From the NCBI RefSeq assembly GCF_002086795.1, contig NZ_MVIM01000001.1, forward strand, positions 434,001 through 498,000: 64,000 nt of DNA, read 5' to 3'. The notes under the pieces are model-generated. The model had not been told where the DNA came from. It ran no database searches and saw only the letters and a program-made list of their open reading frames with translations. Shown one piece after another: positions 46,216 through 55,657 of this stretch. The stretch's first letter is position 1, and every line of letters begins with the position of its first letter. This DNA comes from Mycolicibacterium tusciae. GTDB lineage: Bacteria > Actinomycetota > Actinomycetes > Mycobacteriales > Mycobacteriaceae. A program made the position numbers and the translations under genes.

Positions 46216-46851
46216 TTAGTGGACGGCGGTGCGCTTGCCGAATGCACCACGCCAGCCGCGGTGTCGGCCGGTGTCGGTGCCCGTCGGTTGGATCTCGGTG
46301 ACCTCATCGGAGTCCGAGAACGCCGGCTGCGGCTGCACGGTCTCAGCAACCGGCGTGTCGACGTACTCGACGTCTCGCACACTGCGAACTGAGATGCGAC
46401 CCACGGCCGCCGCGGCCACAAACACGATCAGCGCGCCGAGGCCGTAGAAGTACGCCAGCTCCAGCGCCACGGACTTGGCCTCCGTCGCCGCCACCGGGGC
46501 GCCCGCGTCACCGATGCCCAGCAGTCCAGCCGACGCGCGACCGACGACGAACCACGCGCCTGCGATTGCGCCGAGCCACGCGCCGAGCATCGCCGTCGCA
46601 CGGTTACGGGAAACCAGCAGCAGCAGGCCGCCGACGACGGCGACTGCGCCGGGCAGCACCTGCAGCCATCCGCGCGCATCCGTCCACGCCCACGCCGTAT
46701 CCGGGCTGAACGCGAAGTCGAAGTACGGTCCGACGAACGGGATGAGCGCACCGAAAGCGCCTAGAAGAATCAGTAGCAGTCCGCTCATTGCACCGCGGCT
46801 GCGCTGCATCTTCAGGCGTCCGCCACGGGTCCGAACTCGCGTCTCAGTCAT
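46216..46851 (-). CDS. Four-helix membrane protein, paralogue of the 20.5-kb gene
   Basis: A 211-residue membrane protein of unknown function. It repeats the layout of its paralogue: basic start (RVRTRGGRLKMQRSRGA), then GLLLILLGAFGALIPFVG, WLQVLPGAVAVVGGLLLLV, ATAMLGAWLGAIAGAWFVVG and AYFYGLGALIVFVAAAAVG spans, and a charged tail ending GWRGAFGKRTAVH. The ATG at 46851 is chosen for similarity to the paralogue; a longer frame lacks a ribosome-binding site. A SigF-like promoter overlaps the start region, implying a leaderless stress transcript. Confidence 0.7.
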   Translation of the reverse strand: MTETRVRTRGGRLKMQRSRGAMSGLLLILLGAFGALIPFVGPYFDFAFSPDTAWAWTDARGWLQVLPGAVAVVGGLLLLVSRNRATAMLGAWLGAIAGAWFVVGRASAGLLGIGDAGAPVAATEAKSVALELAYFYGLGALIVFVAAAAVGRISVRSVRDVEYVDTPVAETVQPQPAFSDSDEVTEIQPTGTDTGRHRGWRGAFGKRTAVH

Positions 46852-46860
46852 GGGCGATGG

Positions 46861-46887
46861 ATACCCGAACGGCGAGCGCCGTAATCC
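46861..46887 (-). promoter_or_regulatory. Possible SigF-type promoter
   Basis: On the minus strand, GGATTA (46887-46882), 15 bases, then GGGTAT (46866-46861) resembles the mycobacterial SigF pattern GGTTT-N15-17-GGGTAT, with a weak -35. The -10 ends 9 bases before the ATG at 46851, fitting a leaderless mRNA. Confidence 0.35.
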
Positions 46888-47011
46888 GCTGCACCGGGTC
46901 AAAAACGGCACCTCGCCGAGGCTGTGATGAAAGCCACCGGGGCGACGCAACCGTCTCACCTGCGATCACCCGCCGCTCACAGGCAACTACCAGCAAGCTG
47001 ACGGAATAGCC

Positions 47012-47024
47012 TTAGCTTTGCTAA
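47012..47024. promoter_or_regulatory. Small palindrome in the car promoter region
   Basis: TTAGCTTTGCTAA is an inverted repeat with 5-bp arms about 70 bases before the car ATG, in an AT-rich stretch that is likely the promoter. The cognate regulator is not known. Confidence 0.35.
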
Positions 47025-47092
47025 CGATATTTCTATTAGTGGGCTCGACGAAGCGCCCGACCGAATCACTTGTGTTATCGAAGGGTTCCTCG

Positions 47093-50000
47093 ATGTCCAC
47101 TGATACTCGTGAAGAGCGCCTCGCCCGACGCATCGCAGACCTCACCGCCGCCGACCCCCAGTTCGCCGCGGCCAAACCCGATCCGGCCGTCAGCCAGGCA
47201 ATCGAGAATCCCGAGCTGTCGCTGGATGCCGTCGTGCGTACCGTGCTGACGGCCTATGCCGACCGTCCCGCCCTCGGGGAGCGCGCCGTCGACTACGTCG
47301 AAGACCGTCGGGGTCGCACCTCGGCCAAGCTTCTGCCCCACTACAACACCATCACGTATCACGAACTGGACGACCGCATCAGCTCGTTGACCAGGGCTCT
47401 CACGGATGTGCATCCCGGTGACCGCGTGGCGATCCTAGGATTCGGCAGCATCGACTACACGGTCATCGATGTCGCAACCATTCCGCTGGGCGCCATCGCG
47501 GTGCCACTTCAGACAAGCGCCCCGTTAACGGCGCTGCGACCCATCGTCATCGAAACCGAGCCTGCCGTCATCGCGTCGAGCATCGACTACGTCGACGACG
47601 CAGCCGAACTCGTCCTAACGGGCTATGCGCCGTCGAGCCTTGTTGTCTTCGACTATGACCCAGAGATCACCGACCACCGCGATGCGTACGATGCCTTGCG
47701 CGCACGGCTCGCCGACGCCGAGAGCACGGTCGTGGTGGAGACCTTGCAGGATGCGTTGGAGCGCGGAAAGACGTTGCCCGCCAAGCCTGCCGCCCATCGT
47801 GAGGCCGACGATATGGCACTTCTGATCTACACATCCGGCAGCACCGGTGCGCCGAAGGGCGCCATCTACACCCGGAATATGACCGGGAAGTTGTGGCGTC
47901 CGGCGAGCTGGGGCTGGGCCGACAGCGTCGAACCGTCGATCGTGCTGAGCTTCATGCCGATGAGCCATGTGATGGGTCGATCGGGCCTCTTCGGTGCGCT
48001 ATCCCACGGAGGCACCGCGTATTTCGCGGCCAAGAGCGACCTGTCGACCTTCCTCGACGACCTCGCCCTGGTGCGACCCACGCAGCTGTCATTTGTCCCC
48101 CGCGTCTGGGACATGTTGTCCGCGGAGGTGCACAGCCGGCTCGACCGTCATGCATTTGAAGGCACCGACACCAAGTCGGACGCCGAGTTCCTCGCGGATG
48201 TGCGCGCGGCTGTGATCGGCAACCGCTACCTGACCGCGGTCACCGGATCGGCGCCAACGTCTTCGGACCTCAAGGCGTGGGTCGAGTCGTTCCTGGACCT
48301 GGATCTGCTCGACGGCTACGGCTCGACCGAGGCCGGCGGAGTCCTGCTCAACGGGCAGATCAAGAGGCCCCCTGTCATCGAATACAAGCTCGCTGATGTC
48401 CCCGATCTTGGCTATTTCAGCACCGATCGTCCTCATCCCCGAGGCGAACTGCTGCTCAAGACCGTCAACATGTTTCCCGGGTACTACAAGCGTCCCGAAG
48501 TCACCGCCGAGGTGTTCGACGAGGAGGGCTTCTACCGGACCGGCGACGTCGTGGCCGAGCTCGGGCCGGATCGACTGCAGTACGTCGATCGGCGCAACTT
48601 CGTGCTCAAGCTGTCCCAAGGCGAGTTCGTCACCGCCTCCAAGCTGGAAGCGGTCTTCGAAACCAGCCCGCTGGTGCGGCAGATCTACATCTACGGCAAT
48701 AGCGCCCGCTCCTACTTGTTGGCCGTGATCGTGCCGACGCCCGAGGCGCTGTCCCAGCACGACACGTCCGAATTGCGCGCACTGATCAGCGAGTCGCTGG
48801 CTGATGTCGCCAAGGGGGCGGATCTCCAGTCGTTCGAAGTGCCGCGCGACTTCATCTTGGAGACAACGGCGTTCACGCTCGAAAACGGTCTGCTGACCGG
48901 CATCCGCAAACTGGCACGACCCAAGCTGAAGGAGATTTACGGCCCGCAGCTGGAGGAACTGTACGAGGATCTGGCTCAGGGTCAGGCGGCCGAGCTGCGC
49001 GAGCTGCGGCAGGACGGCGCGACTTGCCCGGTGATCGAGACCGTCACTCGGGCGGCCGCTGCGCTGTTGGGCAGCGCGGCTGCGGACTTGTCACCCGATG
49101 CACACTTCACCGATCTGGGCGGGGATTCGTTGTCGGCGTTGACGTTTGCCAACCTGCTACGCGAGATCTTCTTTGTCGAGGTTCCGGTGGGCGTGATCGT
49201 GAGCCCCGCCACCGACCTTGCGGCGCTGGCCGAGTACATCGAAACAGAACGATCCGGTAGCACCCGCCCGACGTTCGCGTCCGTCCACGGTCGCGGAGCC
49301 ACCGAGATCCACGCGCGCGATCTGATGCTGGGCAAGTTCCTCGATGCCCACACCCTGGCGAACGCACCGGCACTTCCCTACCCCAGCCAGGAGGTACGCA
49401 CTGTGCTGCTGACGGGCGCGACCGGTTTCCTCGGCCGCTACCTCGCCCTGGACTGGCTGGAACGGATGAGCCTCGTCGGCGGCAGGGTGATCACCCTGGT
49501 TCGCGCCAAGGACGACGCCACGGCGCGGCAGCGCCTGGACGAAACCTTCGACAGCGGCGATCCCGCCTTGCTCGATCACTACCGGCGCTTGGCTGCAGGG
49601 CATTTGGAGGTGCTCGCGGGAGACAAAGGCGAACCCGGGCTCGGGCTCGACGAAACGACCTGGCAGCGGCTGGCCGACAGCGTCGACCTGATCGTGGATC
49701 CGGCCGCACTGGTCAACCACGTCCTGCCCTACGACCAGTTGTTCGGTCCCAACGTCGTCGGCACCGCGGAGCTGGTCCGGCTGGCGCTGACCACGAAGTT
49801 GAAGCCGTTCGTCTACCTGTCGACCGTCGGTGTCGGCGATCAGATCGAACCGTCGGCATTCGTCGAGGACGCCGACGTACGCCAGATCAGCGCGACACGC
49901 GTGGTCAACGACAGCTACGCCAACGGCTACGGAAACAGCAAGTGGGCGGGTGAGGTGCTACTTCGCGAAGCACATGATCTGAGCGGTCTGCCGGTCGAGG

Positions 50001-50587
50001 TGTTCCGGTGCGACATGATCCTCGCGGAGCCGGAGTACGCCGGCCAGCTCAACGTGCCCGATATGTTCACCCGACTGATGCTCAGCCTGGTGGCCACCGG
50101 GATCGCACCGGGTTCGTTCTATGAGCTGGACGCCGCGGGCCATCGCCAGCGGGCCCACTACGACGGTCTACCAGTCGATTTCATCGCCGACGCGATCTCC
50201 ACGCTAGGGGCACACCACAGCTACGGGTTCGAGACCTTCCACGTGATGAACCCGCACGACGACGGCGTCGGTCTCGACGAGTTCGTGGACTGGCTGGTCG
50301 ATGCCGGCTATCCGATCGACCGCGTCGCGGACTACGGAGAATGGCTGCAGCGGTTCGAGATGAGCATGCGGGGTCTACCAGACCGCCAGCGTCAGGCCTC
50401 GCTGTTGCCGTTGCTCCACAGCTATGCGCAGCCCGCCAAGCCGCTTCTCGGTTCGGTCGCGACGACCGACCGATTCCGCGCCGCGGTGCAGGACGCGAAA
50501 ATCGGCCCGGATAAGGACATTCCACACATCACGGCCGAGATCATCGTCAAGTACATCACCGACCTGCAGCTGTTGGGTCTGCTATAG
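47093..50587 (+). CDS. car: Carboxylic acid reductase
   Basis: A 1164-residue multidomain enzyme that reduces carboxylic acids to aldehydes with ATP and NADPH. The N-terminal adenylation domain has [20 protein letters not shown] near residue 245 and GYGSTEAGG. The carrier domain holds LGGDSLSAL near residue 676, which needs phosphopantetheine on its Ser. The C-terminal reductase domain has [18 protein letters not shown] near residue 772 and the YxxxK pair in GYGNSK near 945. This is the family of M. tuberculosis FadD9. The ATG at 47093 matches the usual N-terminus; no phosphopantetheinyl transferase gene lies in the window. Confidence 0.95.
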   Translation: MSTDTREERLARRIADLTAADPQFAAAKPDPAVSQAIENPELSLDAVVRTVLTAYADRPALGERAVDYVEDRRGRTSAKLLPHYNTITYHELDDRISSLTRALTDVHPGDRVAILGFGSIDYTVIDVATIPLGAIAVPLQTSAPLTALRPIVIETEPAVIASSIDYVDDAAELVLTGYAPSSLVVFDYDPEITDHRDAYDALRARLADAESTVVVETLQDALERGKTLPAKPAAHREADDMALLIYTSGSTGAPKGAIYTRNMTGKLWRPASWGWADSVEPSIVLSFMPMSHVMGRSGLFGALSHGGTAYFAAKSDLSTFLDDLALVRPTQLSFVPRVWDMLSAEVHSRLDRHAFEGTDTKSDAEFLADVRAAVIGNRYLTAVTGSAPTSSDLKAWVESFLDLDLLDGYGSTEAGGVLLNGQIKRPPVIEYKLADVPDLGYFSTDRPHPRGELLLKTVNMFPGYYKRPEVTAEVFDEEGFYRTGDVVAELGPDRLQYVDRRNFVLKLSQGEFVTASKLEAVFETSPLVRQIYIYGNSARSYLLAVIVPTPEALSQHDTSELRALISESLADVAKGADLQSFEVPRDFILETTAFTLENGLLTGIRKLARPKLKEIYGPQLEELYEDLAQGQAAELRELRQDGATCPVIETVTRAAAALLGSAAADLSPDAHFTDLGGDSLSALTFANLLREIFFVEVPVGVIVSPATDLAALAEYIETERSGSTRPTFASVHGRGATEIHARDLMLGKFLDAHTLANAPALPYPSQEVRTVLLTGATGFLGRYLALDWLERMSLVGGRVITLVRAKDDATARQRLDETFDSGDPALLDHYRRLAAGHLEVLAGDKGEPGLGLDETTWQRLADSVDLIVDPAALVNHVLPYDQLFGPNVVGTAELVRLALTTKLKPFVYLSTVGVGDQIEPSAFVEDADVRQISATRVVNDSYANGYGNSKWAGEVLLREAHDLSGLPVEVFRCDMILAEPEYAGQLNVPDMFTRLMLSLVATGIAPGSFYELDAAGHRQRAHYDGLPVDFIADAISTLGAHHSYGFETFHVMNPHDDGVGLDEFVDWLVDAGYPIDRVADYGEWLQRFEMSMRGLPDRQRQASLLPLLHSYAQPAKPLLGSVATTDRFRAAVQDAKIGPDKDIPHITAEIIVKYITDLQLLGLL

Positions 50588-50968
50588 CGTCAGCCCGACG
50601 CCCAGGAGCACGATCGCGATCAACGGCAGGATGCCTTGCGTCACAGCGGCGCGCGCCTTATCGGGAGAGGACAGCAGCAGCACCAGCGCCGCCGCAAGCA
50701 TGGAACCGGTGCCGGCGAAGATCAGCGCGAGGCCGATGTAGTTGTGACCGAGTCCGCCGATGACGATGCCGGTCACGGTGATAATCGCCAGAAACAGGTT
50801 GTAGAAGCCCTGGTTGAACGCCATCTCCTTGGTGGCCAGCGCCTCCTCCTCGGTGATGCCGAAGGTCGCTCTGGTGCGCTTGGAAGTCCACGTCAGTGAC
50901 TCCATCACCCAGATGTAGACGTGCAGCAAGGCGGCCAGACCGGCGAAGAAGAGTCCCGCGAAACCCAT
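50582..50968 (-). CDS. DUF1304 family membrane protein
   Basis: A 128-residue four-span membrane protein: [67 protein letters not shown] and [17 protein letters not shown]. The HVYIWVMES and [11 protein letters not shown] elements are typical of DUF1304. Function is unknown. AGGAGG stands before the ATG at 50968, 12 bases after the ruvB stop, so it may be the last gene of the ruv operon. Its 3' end overlaps car by 6 bases. Confidence 0.85.
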   Translation of the reverse strand: MGFAGLFFAGLAALLHVYIWVMESLTWTSKRTRATFGITEEEALATKEMAFNQGFYNLFLAIITVTGIVIGGLGHNYIGLALIFAGTGSMLAAALVLLLSSPDKARAAVTQGILPLIAIVLLGVGLTL

Positions 50969-50979
50969 GTCACTGCCTC

Positions 50980-52050
50980 CTATTCGAACAGACCGGGCTG
51001 CCCGAAACCGGTCGCTCCGGCCGGGGGTGTCATTCCGAGATGGGTCCAGGCCTTGGCGGTGGCGACGCGCCCGCGCGGCGTGCGGGCGATCATGCCGGCA
51101 CGCACCAGGAACGGCTCGCACACCTCCTCGACCGTAGTGGCTTCCTCCCCCACCGCGACCGCCAGTGTCGATACCCCGACGGGGCCACCACCGAAACTGC
51201 GTGTGAGTGCTGACAATACGGCGCGGTCGAGGCGGTCCAACCCAAGCTCGTCGACGTCATACACCGCCAGCGCGGACTTCGCGATGTCACGGGTGATGAC
51301 ACCGTCGGCTCGGACTTCGGCGAAGTCGCGTACCCGTCGCAACAATCGGTTGGCAATACGCGGTGTTCCGCGCGAGCGCCGCGCGACCTCGGCACCCGCG
51401 TCGCTCTGGAGTTCGATACCGAGGATGCCGGCCGACCGCGTCAGCACCCTCTCGAGTTCCGCCGGCTCGTAGAAGTCCATGTGCGCGGTGAAGCCGAACC
51501 TGTCGCGCAGCGGGCCCGTCAGCGCACCTGAGCGGGTGGTGGCGCCGACGAGCGTGAACGGCGCGACCTCGAGCGGAATGGAGGTGGCACCCGGCCCCTT
51601 GCCGACCACGACATCGACGCGGAAGTCCTCCATCGCGAGGTACAGCATTTCCTCGGCGGGCCTGGCGATGCGGTGTATCTCGTCGATGAACAGCACGTCG
51701 TGCTCGACGAGATTCGACAGCATGGCCGCCAGGTCGCCCGCACGTTCCAGCGCCGGTCCGGAGGTGACCCGCAGCGAGGTTCCGAGCTCGGCGGCGATGA
51801 TCATCGCCAGCGAGGTCTTGCCGAGCCCCGGCGGGCCGGACAGCAGGATGTGATCCGGTGTGCCACCGCGGTTCTTGGCGCCCTCGAGAACCAGCTGCAG
51901 CTGCTCGCGGACGCGGGGCTGACCGATGAACTCACCGAGCGATCGAGGCCGCAGACTGGCGTCGATGTCCCCCTCGCCGACAGTCAAGGCGGCCGACATC
52001 TCCCTGTCGGCGGTGTCGCCGGATTCCGCGTCCTCGAAGCGACCGCTCAC
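50980..52050 (-). CDS. ruvB: Holliday junction DNA helicase RuvB
   Basis: A 356-residue AAA+ ATPase that drives branch migration. Walker A is GPPGLGKTS, Walker B is FIDEIHR, sensor 1 lies in [11 protein letters not shown] and the Arg finger is in GPLRDRFG. The C-terminal winged helix has [13 protein letters not shown]. Its ATG overlaps the ruvA stop. Confidence 0.97.
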   Translation of the reverse strand: MSGRFEDAESGDTADREMSAALTVGEGDIDASLRPRSLGEFIGQPRVREQLQLVLEGAKNRGGTPDHILLSGPPGLGKTSLAMIIAAELGTSLRVTSGPALERAGDLAAMLSNLVEHDVLFIDEIHRIARPAEEMLYLAMEDFRVDVVVGKGPGATSIPLEVAPFTLVGATTRSGALTGPLRDRFGFTAHMDFYEPAELERVLTRSAGILGIELQSDAGAEVARRSRGTPRIANRLLRRVRDFAEVRADGVITRDIAKSALAVYDVDELGLDRLDRAVLSALTRSFGGGPVGVSTLAVAVGEEATTVEEVCEPFLVRAGMIARTPRGRVATAKAWTHLGMTPPAGATGFGQPGLFE

Positions 52051-52634
52051 TTCTTACCCAACATCGAAAGCGCCAGACGCAGCGCACTGGTGGTGCTGGC
52101 TTCCGGGTCATTGGCGAGCACCTTGTCAGTGGCCTCCTCGGCCTGCTTGAGCGCAAAGCCAAGGCCGACAAGCGCTTCGACGACGGGGCCGCGCACGGCA
52201 TGTCCGTTCATCACGGCGGCACCGGACGGTGCGATGGCCCCCATCTTGTCGCGCAGGCTCAGCGCCATCAGCTCGGCGGTCTTCTTGCCGACCTTCGGGA
52301 TTCGGGTCAGCGCGGTGATGTCGCCGTCGGCGATGGCACGGCGCAGCGTAGGCCCGTCGTACATCGCCAGCGCGCCCAACGCGATGCTGGGCCCGATGCC
52401 GGACACCGCGAGCAGCGTCAGAAAAAGGTTGCGGGCGTCGGCGTCCGAAAAGCCGTACAGCGTCATCGAATCCTCGCGCACGATCATCGCGGTGATGAGC
52501 CGCGCCTCGTCGCCGCGGTGCAGCGTCGCCAGCGTGGTAGGCGTCGCCATCACTTTGTAGCCGACGCCCGCGGCCTCGATGACAACATGGTCGAGAGCGA
52601 TGTCGAGAACCTCCCCGCGAACGGATGCAATCAT
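52047..52634 (-). CDS. ruvA: Holliday junction DNA helicase subunit RuvA
   Basis: A 195-residue protein that binds four-way junctions as a tetramer. It starts [28 protein letters not shown] (OB domain), has helix-hairpin-helix motifs in [16 protein letters not shown] and [22 protein letters not shown], and a C-terminal RuvB-binding domain with [20 protein letters not shown]. The ATG overlaps the ruvC stop (ATGA). Confidence 0.97.
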   Translation of the reverse strand: MIASVRGEVLDIALDHVVIEAAGVGYKVMATPTTLATLHRGDEARLITAMIVREDSMTLYGFSDADARNLFLTLLAVSGIGPSIALGALAMYDGPTLRRAIADGDITALTRIPKVGKKTAELMALSLRDKMGAIAPSGAAVMNGHAVRGPVVEALVGLGFALKQAEEATDKVLANDPEASTTSALRLALSMLGKK

Positions 52635-53197
52635 CGTGCCGCCTTTGCCTTCGCCTTGATCGTGGCCTGGTACTTGCGTTTCTGCTCGGCTGCCATGGCC
52701 TCGGCCGCGGCCATCCGCGCGATCATCGGAGCCCGCCAGCAATGACAGATCGCCAATGCCAGCGCGTCGGCCGCGTCGGCGGGTGTCGGTTTCGCCTGCA
52801 GGGCAAGAATTTTGGTGACCATCGTGGTGACCTGCGCCTTGTCGGCCCGACCGTTTCCGGTGACGGCGGCCTTCACCTCACTGGGTGTGTGGAAATACAC
52901 GTCGATGTCGCGCCTGGCGGCGGCCAGCGCGATGACACCGCCTGCCTGCGCGGTGCCCATCGCCGTGTTCGCGTTCTGGTTGGCGAAGACCCGCTCGATC
53001 GCGATGACGTCGGGGCGGTGGGTGTCCATCCAGTACTCGACGGTGTCGCTGATGGTGAGCAACCGGCGGTGCAGCGGCTCGTCGGAGGGGGTGCGGACGA
53101 CGTCGACGTCCAGCGCGATGACCCGCCGACCGGTGCCGCCCTCGATGACGGACAGCCCGCACCGCGTCAACCCAGGGTCGACACCCATCACCCGCAC
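52631..53197 (-). CDS. ruvC: Holliday junction endonuclease RuvC
   Basis: A 188-residue nuclease that cuts Holliday junctions. The acidic active site is visible: [11 protein letters not shown] (Asp), [23 protein letters not shown] (Glu), and [12 protein letters not shown] (Asp pair). A basic tail ([16 protein letters not shown]) follows. It starts at GTG 53197 with AAGGAG upstream and heads the ruvC-ruvA-ruvB unit. A degenerate SOS box lies 18 bases upstream. Confidence 0.97.
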   Translation of the reverse strand: MRVMGVDPGLTRCGLSVIEGGTGRRVIALDVDVVRTPSDEPLHRRLLTISDTVEYWMDTHRPDVIAIERVFANQNANTAMGTAQAGGVIALAAARRDIDVYFHTPSEVKAAVTGNGRADKAQVTTMVTKILALQAKPTPADAADALALAICHCWRAPMIARMAAAEAMAAEQKRKYQATIKAKAKAAR

Positions 53198-53214
53198 GTG
53201 GCAGCTCCTTGCCT

Positions 53215-53230
53215 GTGAACACCTGTTCGA
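53215..53230 (-). promoter_or_regulatory. Degenerate SOS box before ruvC
   Basis: GTGAACACCTGTTCGA has one perfect LexA half-site (GTTCGA) and one at 4 of 6 positions. It is 18 bases before the ruvC GTG. The ruvC promoter is LexA-controlled in M. tuberculosis, which supports the call. Confidence 0.65.
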
Positions 53231-53330
53231 AGGAGCTTAGCGCCGGCAGCGGACACCTCAGGGTCTCGACACGCCCCCAATCACCGGGCGGACCGCTCGG
53301 CGCAGCGGCGAATCGAGGCGTGTCTCACGG

Positions 53331-53639
53331 CTAGATCACCATGTGCCCTGAACGTCCGTCGGAAGCGACTTCGCGTGCGATCTCGTTGACGCGGCGCTTG
53401 GATCCGTTCCATCCGCGCACGAGCTCCCGGCCCACCTGATGGCCGTTGCGTTCGACGGTGATCACCCACCGCACACCGCAGAACTTGGCCAGCAACCAGA
53501 ACGGCCACAGCAGCGCGAACACGATGCCGATGACCACCTCGAACAAGCCGAACGTGAGGTCGAGCGCGTCGCCTGGGAACGGCCACAGCCGCCGGTTGAT
53601 CGACCAGACGGTGCCGTTGGGATCTGTGAGAACTGCCAC
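53331..53639 (-). CDS. Small membrane protein of unknown function
   Basis: A 102-residue protein. A short N-terminal strand VLTDPNGTVWSINRRLWPFPG is followed by one or two spans (LFEVVIGIVFALLWPFWLLAKFCGV), then a cytoplasmic strand-rich end with VITVERNGHQVGRELVRGWNGSKRRVNEIAREV. The layout recurs in mycobacterial hypothetical proteins. The GTG at 53639 with AAGGAAAA upstream is preferred over a start at 53678. No function is known. Confidence 0.65.
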   Translation of the reverse strand: MAVLTDPNGTVWSINRRLWPFPGDALDLTFGLFEVVIGIVFALLWPFWLLAKFCGVRWVITVERNGHQVGRELVRGWNGSKRRVNEIAREVASDGRSGHMVI

Positions 53640-53780
53640 GTCGATTATTTTCCTTGCAGGACCGGGTATTCCGCGCAATTAAGGCCGCAAATCGCGACGC
53701 GTCGATGTGACGACGCCAGCGCGCGGCGCTACGGTCGCCCAGAGACCGAACCCCCAACCCCGTGGAGCTGATCTCACCCA

Positions 53781-55010
53781 ATGCCCGACGAGAACGAACT
53801 GGAAACCGCAACAAATCTCGCCGTCACTCTGGCGTGGGCCGCAGGCGCCATGGCCGCCGCGTATCTGCTGGGAGTGGTGCTGACCTGGGCGCTGGGCCGC
53901 ATCGGTCGCCGTAGCGCCATGCTCTGCGACGTCGCCGAACTCACGCGGATGCCGGTGCGGTTCACGCTCATGGTGGCTGCGGCGTCCATCTCGGTGCAGC
54001 GGACGTCGGATCCGGCCGACTCCTGGCGCAGGATGGTCGACCATTCGCTGGTGATCCTGCTGATCCTGGGGGTGACCTGGCTGCTCACCGGCCTCGTCCG
54101 GGTCGCCGAACGGCGCATGATCGCCCGATTCGGCGGTGGCGGTGAGGAGATCTCCGACGCCGATCGCCGCTGGCGACGGGTTCGCACGCAGGTCACAGTC
54201 CTGCGTAGGCTCGCGATCGCCGTCGTCGTGGTTTTCGGCGGCGCCGCGGTATTGATGACCTTCCCGGCGTTCTCCGATATCGGGACCACGGTTTTCGCGT
54301 CGGCCGGTGTGCTGTCCGTCGTCGCGGGTCTGGCGGCGCAAACCTCTCTCGGCGCGGTGTTCGCAGGTATGCAGATCGCGTTCTCCGGTGCCATCCGGGT
54401 CGGCGACGTCGTCCAACTCGAGAACGGCCAATGGTGGGGTCGCGTCGAGGAGATCACCCTGAGCTACGTCGTGGTGCGCCTTTGGGACGAGCGCCGCCTC
54501 GTGCTGCCGTCGACGTACTTCACGACGGAACCGTTCGAGAACTGGACCCGCAGCGACACCGAGATCATGGGCAGCGTCGAATTCGACGTCGACTTCTCCG
54601 TGCCATTCGACGACATGCGTACCGAACTGGACCGGCTGCTCGCCGAGAATGAGTTGTGGGACGGCAGGCGTGGCGTCCTGCAGGTGACCGACGCCGTGGG
54701 TGGCATGGTCCGGGTACGGATCGTGGTCAGCGCCCCGAACGCCGGCGCGCTGTTCGACCTGCGGTGCAATGTGCGCGAAGGCATGGTCGACTGGGTGAAT
54801 CGCCGGCGAGCGCTGCCGATCCAGCGGCTGGAGAACACCGACTTCATGCCTGAGCCGAGCGCGCCCAGCAGGCGGCAAGACGACACTCCGCGGGTCGCAA
54901 CAGGGATGTTCTCCGGCAGTCCCGAGGCTGAAGAGCGGGCCAAGGCGTTCGACCACCACACCGATGACTACGACGACGAGTTCGCCCGGTCCTCCAACGG
55001 GAGCCGCTGA
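53781..55010 (+). CDS. MscS-family mechanosensitive ion channel
   Basis: A 409-residue membrane protein. Four to five spans precede the conserved pore helix VFASAGVLSVVAGLAAQTSLGAVFAGMQIAFSGAIRVGDVV, the MscS signature. The beta domain follows with GRVEEITLSYVVVRLWDERRLVLPSTYFTTEPFENWTR. The C-terminal tail is acidic and probably disordered. The channel should relieve turgor under osmotic downshift. Its 3' end overlaps the convergent TetR gene by 43 bases. Confidence 0.9.
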   Translation: MPDENELETATNLAVTLAWAAGAMAAAYLLGVVLTWALGRIGRRSAMLCDVAELTRMPVRFTLMVAAASISVQRTSDPADSWRRMVDHSLVILLILGVTWLLTGLVRVAERRMIARFGGGGEEISDADRRWRRVRTQVTVLRRLAIAVVVVFGGAAVLMTFPAFSDIGTTVFASAGVLSVVAGLAAQTSLGAVFAGMQIAFSGAIRVGDVVQLENGQWWGRVEEITLSYVVVRLWDERRLVLPSTYFTTEPFENWTRSDTEIMGSVEFDVDFSVPFDDMRTELDRLLAENELWDGRRGVLQVTDAVGGMVRVRIVVSAPNAGALFDLRCNVREGMVDWVNRRRALPIQRLENTDFMPEPSAPSRRQDDTPRVATGMFSGSPEAEERAKAFDHHTDDYDDEFARSSNGSR

Positions 55011-55591
55011 GCCGGCTCGGCCAATGCGACGCCCCGGTATTGCGGGCCCAGCGTCGCTCCCGCGGCCGACAGCGGCGCGATATCGCGCATGGTCCGCGCC
55101 AATACGAACGCGCCCTCCAGCGCGCCGATGAGCGCCAAGGTGACCTCGCGGGCCAACTGTGGCGCCAGACCGCGGGCGGCGAAGTAGGCGGCACCGCCGT
55201 CAATCCAGCCCCGGAACACCGCGGCTGAGGTCTCGCGCAGTTCTTCGACCGTGTCGGCCACCTCAGCGGCGACGCTGGCGACCGGGCACATGTTCGCGAA
55301 CCCGGTGGCGGCCATGTCCTGCGCGGCCTGGGCAAAGACACCCTCGAGCGCCTGGCCGAGGTCGTCGTATTCGTCGATGAGCGTCGGGATGAGTAGCCCG
55401 TATGCCGCTCCCGCGATGATCAGAGATTCCCGCGCGATCTGCACCTTGCCGCCGCGGAAGTGGTGGTACAGCGAGCCGATCGGCGCACCCGACGCCTGGG
55501 CGATGTCTTTCATGCCCACCGCCGCGTACCCGCGGTGCCGCATCAGCTCTGCGGCGGCGGTGAGGATCGATTCGCGCGTGGATCTTGCCAT
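54968..55591 (-). CDS. TetR-family transcriptional regulator
   Basis: A 207-residue regulator. The HTH domain is RESILTAAAELMRHRGYAAVGMKDIAQASGAPIGSLYHHFRGGKVQIARESL, of the LmrA/YxaF type with GSLYHHF. The ligand-binding part includes CPVASVAAEVADTVEELRE, typical of that group. It is divergent from the alpha/beta hydrolase gene at 55658 with overlapping palindromes between, so it probably represses both. Its 3' end overlaps the MscS gene. Confidence 0.9.
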   Translation of the reverse strand: MARSTRESILTAAAELMRHRGYAAVGMKDIAQASGAPIGSLYHHFRGGKVQIARESLIIAGAAYGLLIPTLIDEYDDLGQALEGVFAQAAQDMAATGFANMCPVASVAAEVADTVEELRETSAAVFRGWIDGGAAYFAARGLAPQLAREVTLALIGALEGAFVLARTMRDIAPLSAAGATLGPQYRGVALAEPAQRLPLEDRANSSS

Positions 55592-55612
55592 TGACGCCTC
55601 CTGCGGACAGAC

Positions 55613-55642
55613 TAGAGCATACGTTCTAGAATCGACGTTCTA
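55613..55642. promoter_or_regulatory. Overlapping palindromes between tetR and hydrolase gene
   Basis: TAGAATCGACGTTCTA (55627-55642) has perfect 5-bp arms, and TAGAGCATACGTTCTA (55613-55628) is a near copy beside it. They give two adjacent TetR dimer sites 15-45 bases before the hydrolase ATG. Confidence 0.6.
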
Positions 55643-55657
55643 ATTAGGGGAATAAAG

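Noticed and set aside
53265..53328. Inverted pair GACACGCC/GGCGTGTC after the small membrane gene, before ruvC
   Set aside because: Arms are 8 bp and 42 bases apart; too weak to call a terminator or repeat.
53679..54959. Long minus-strand open frame of 426 codons
   Set aside because: It is a mirror frame of the MscS gene, with His/Arg/Gly-rich composition typical of GC-rich shadow frames.
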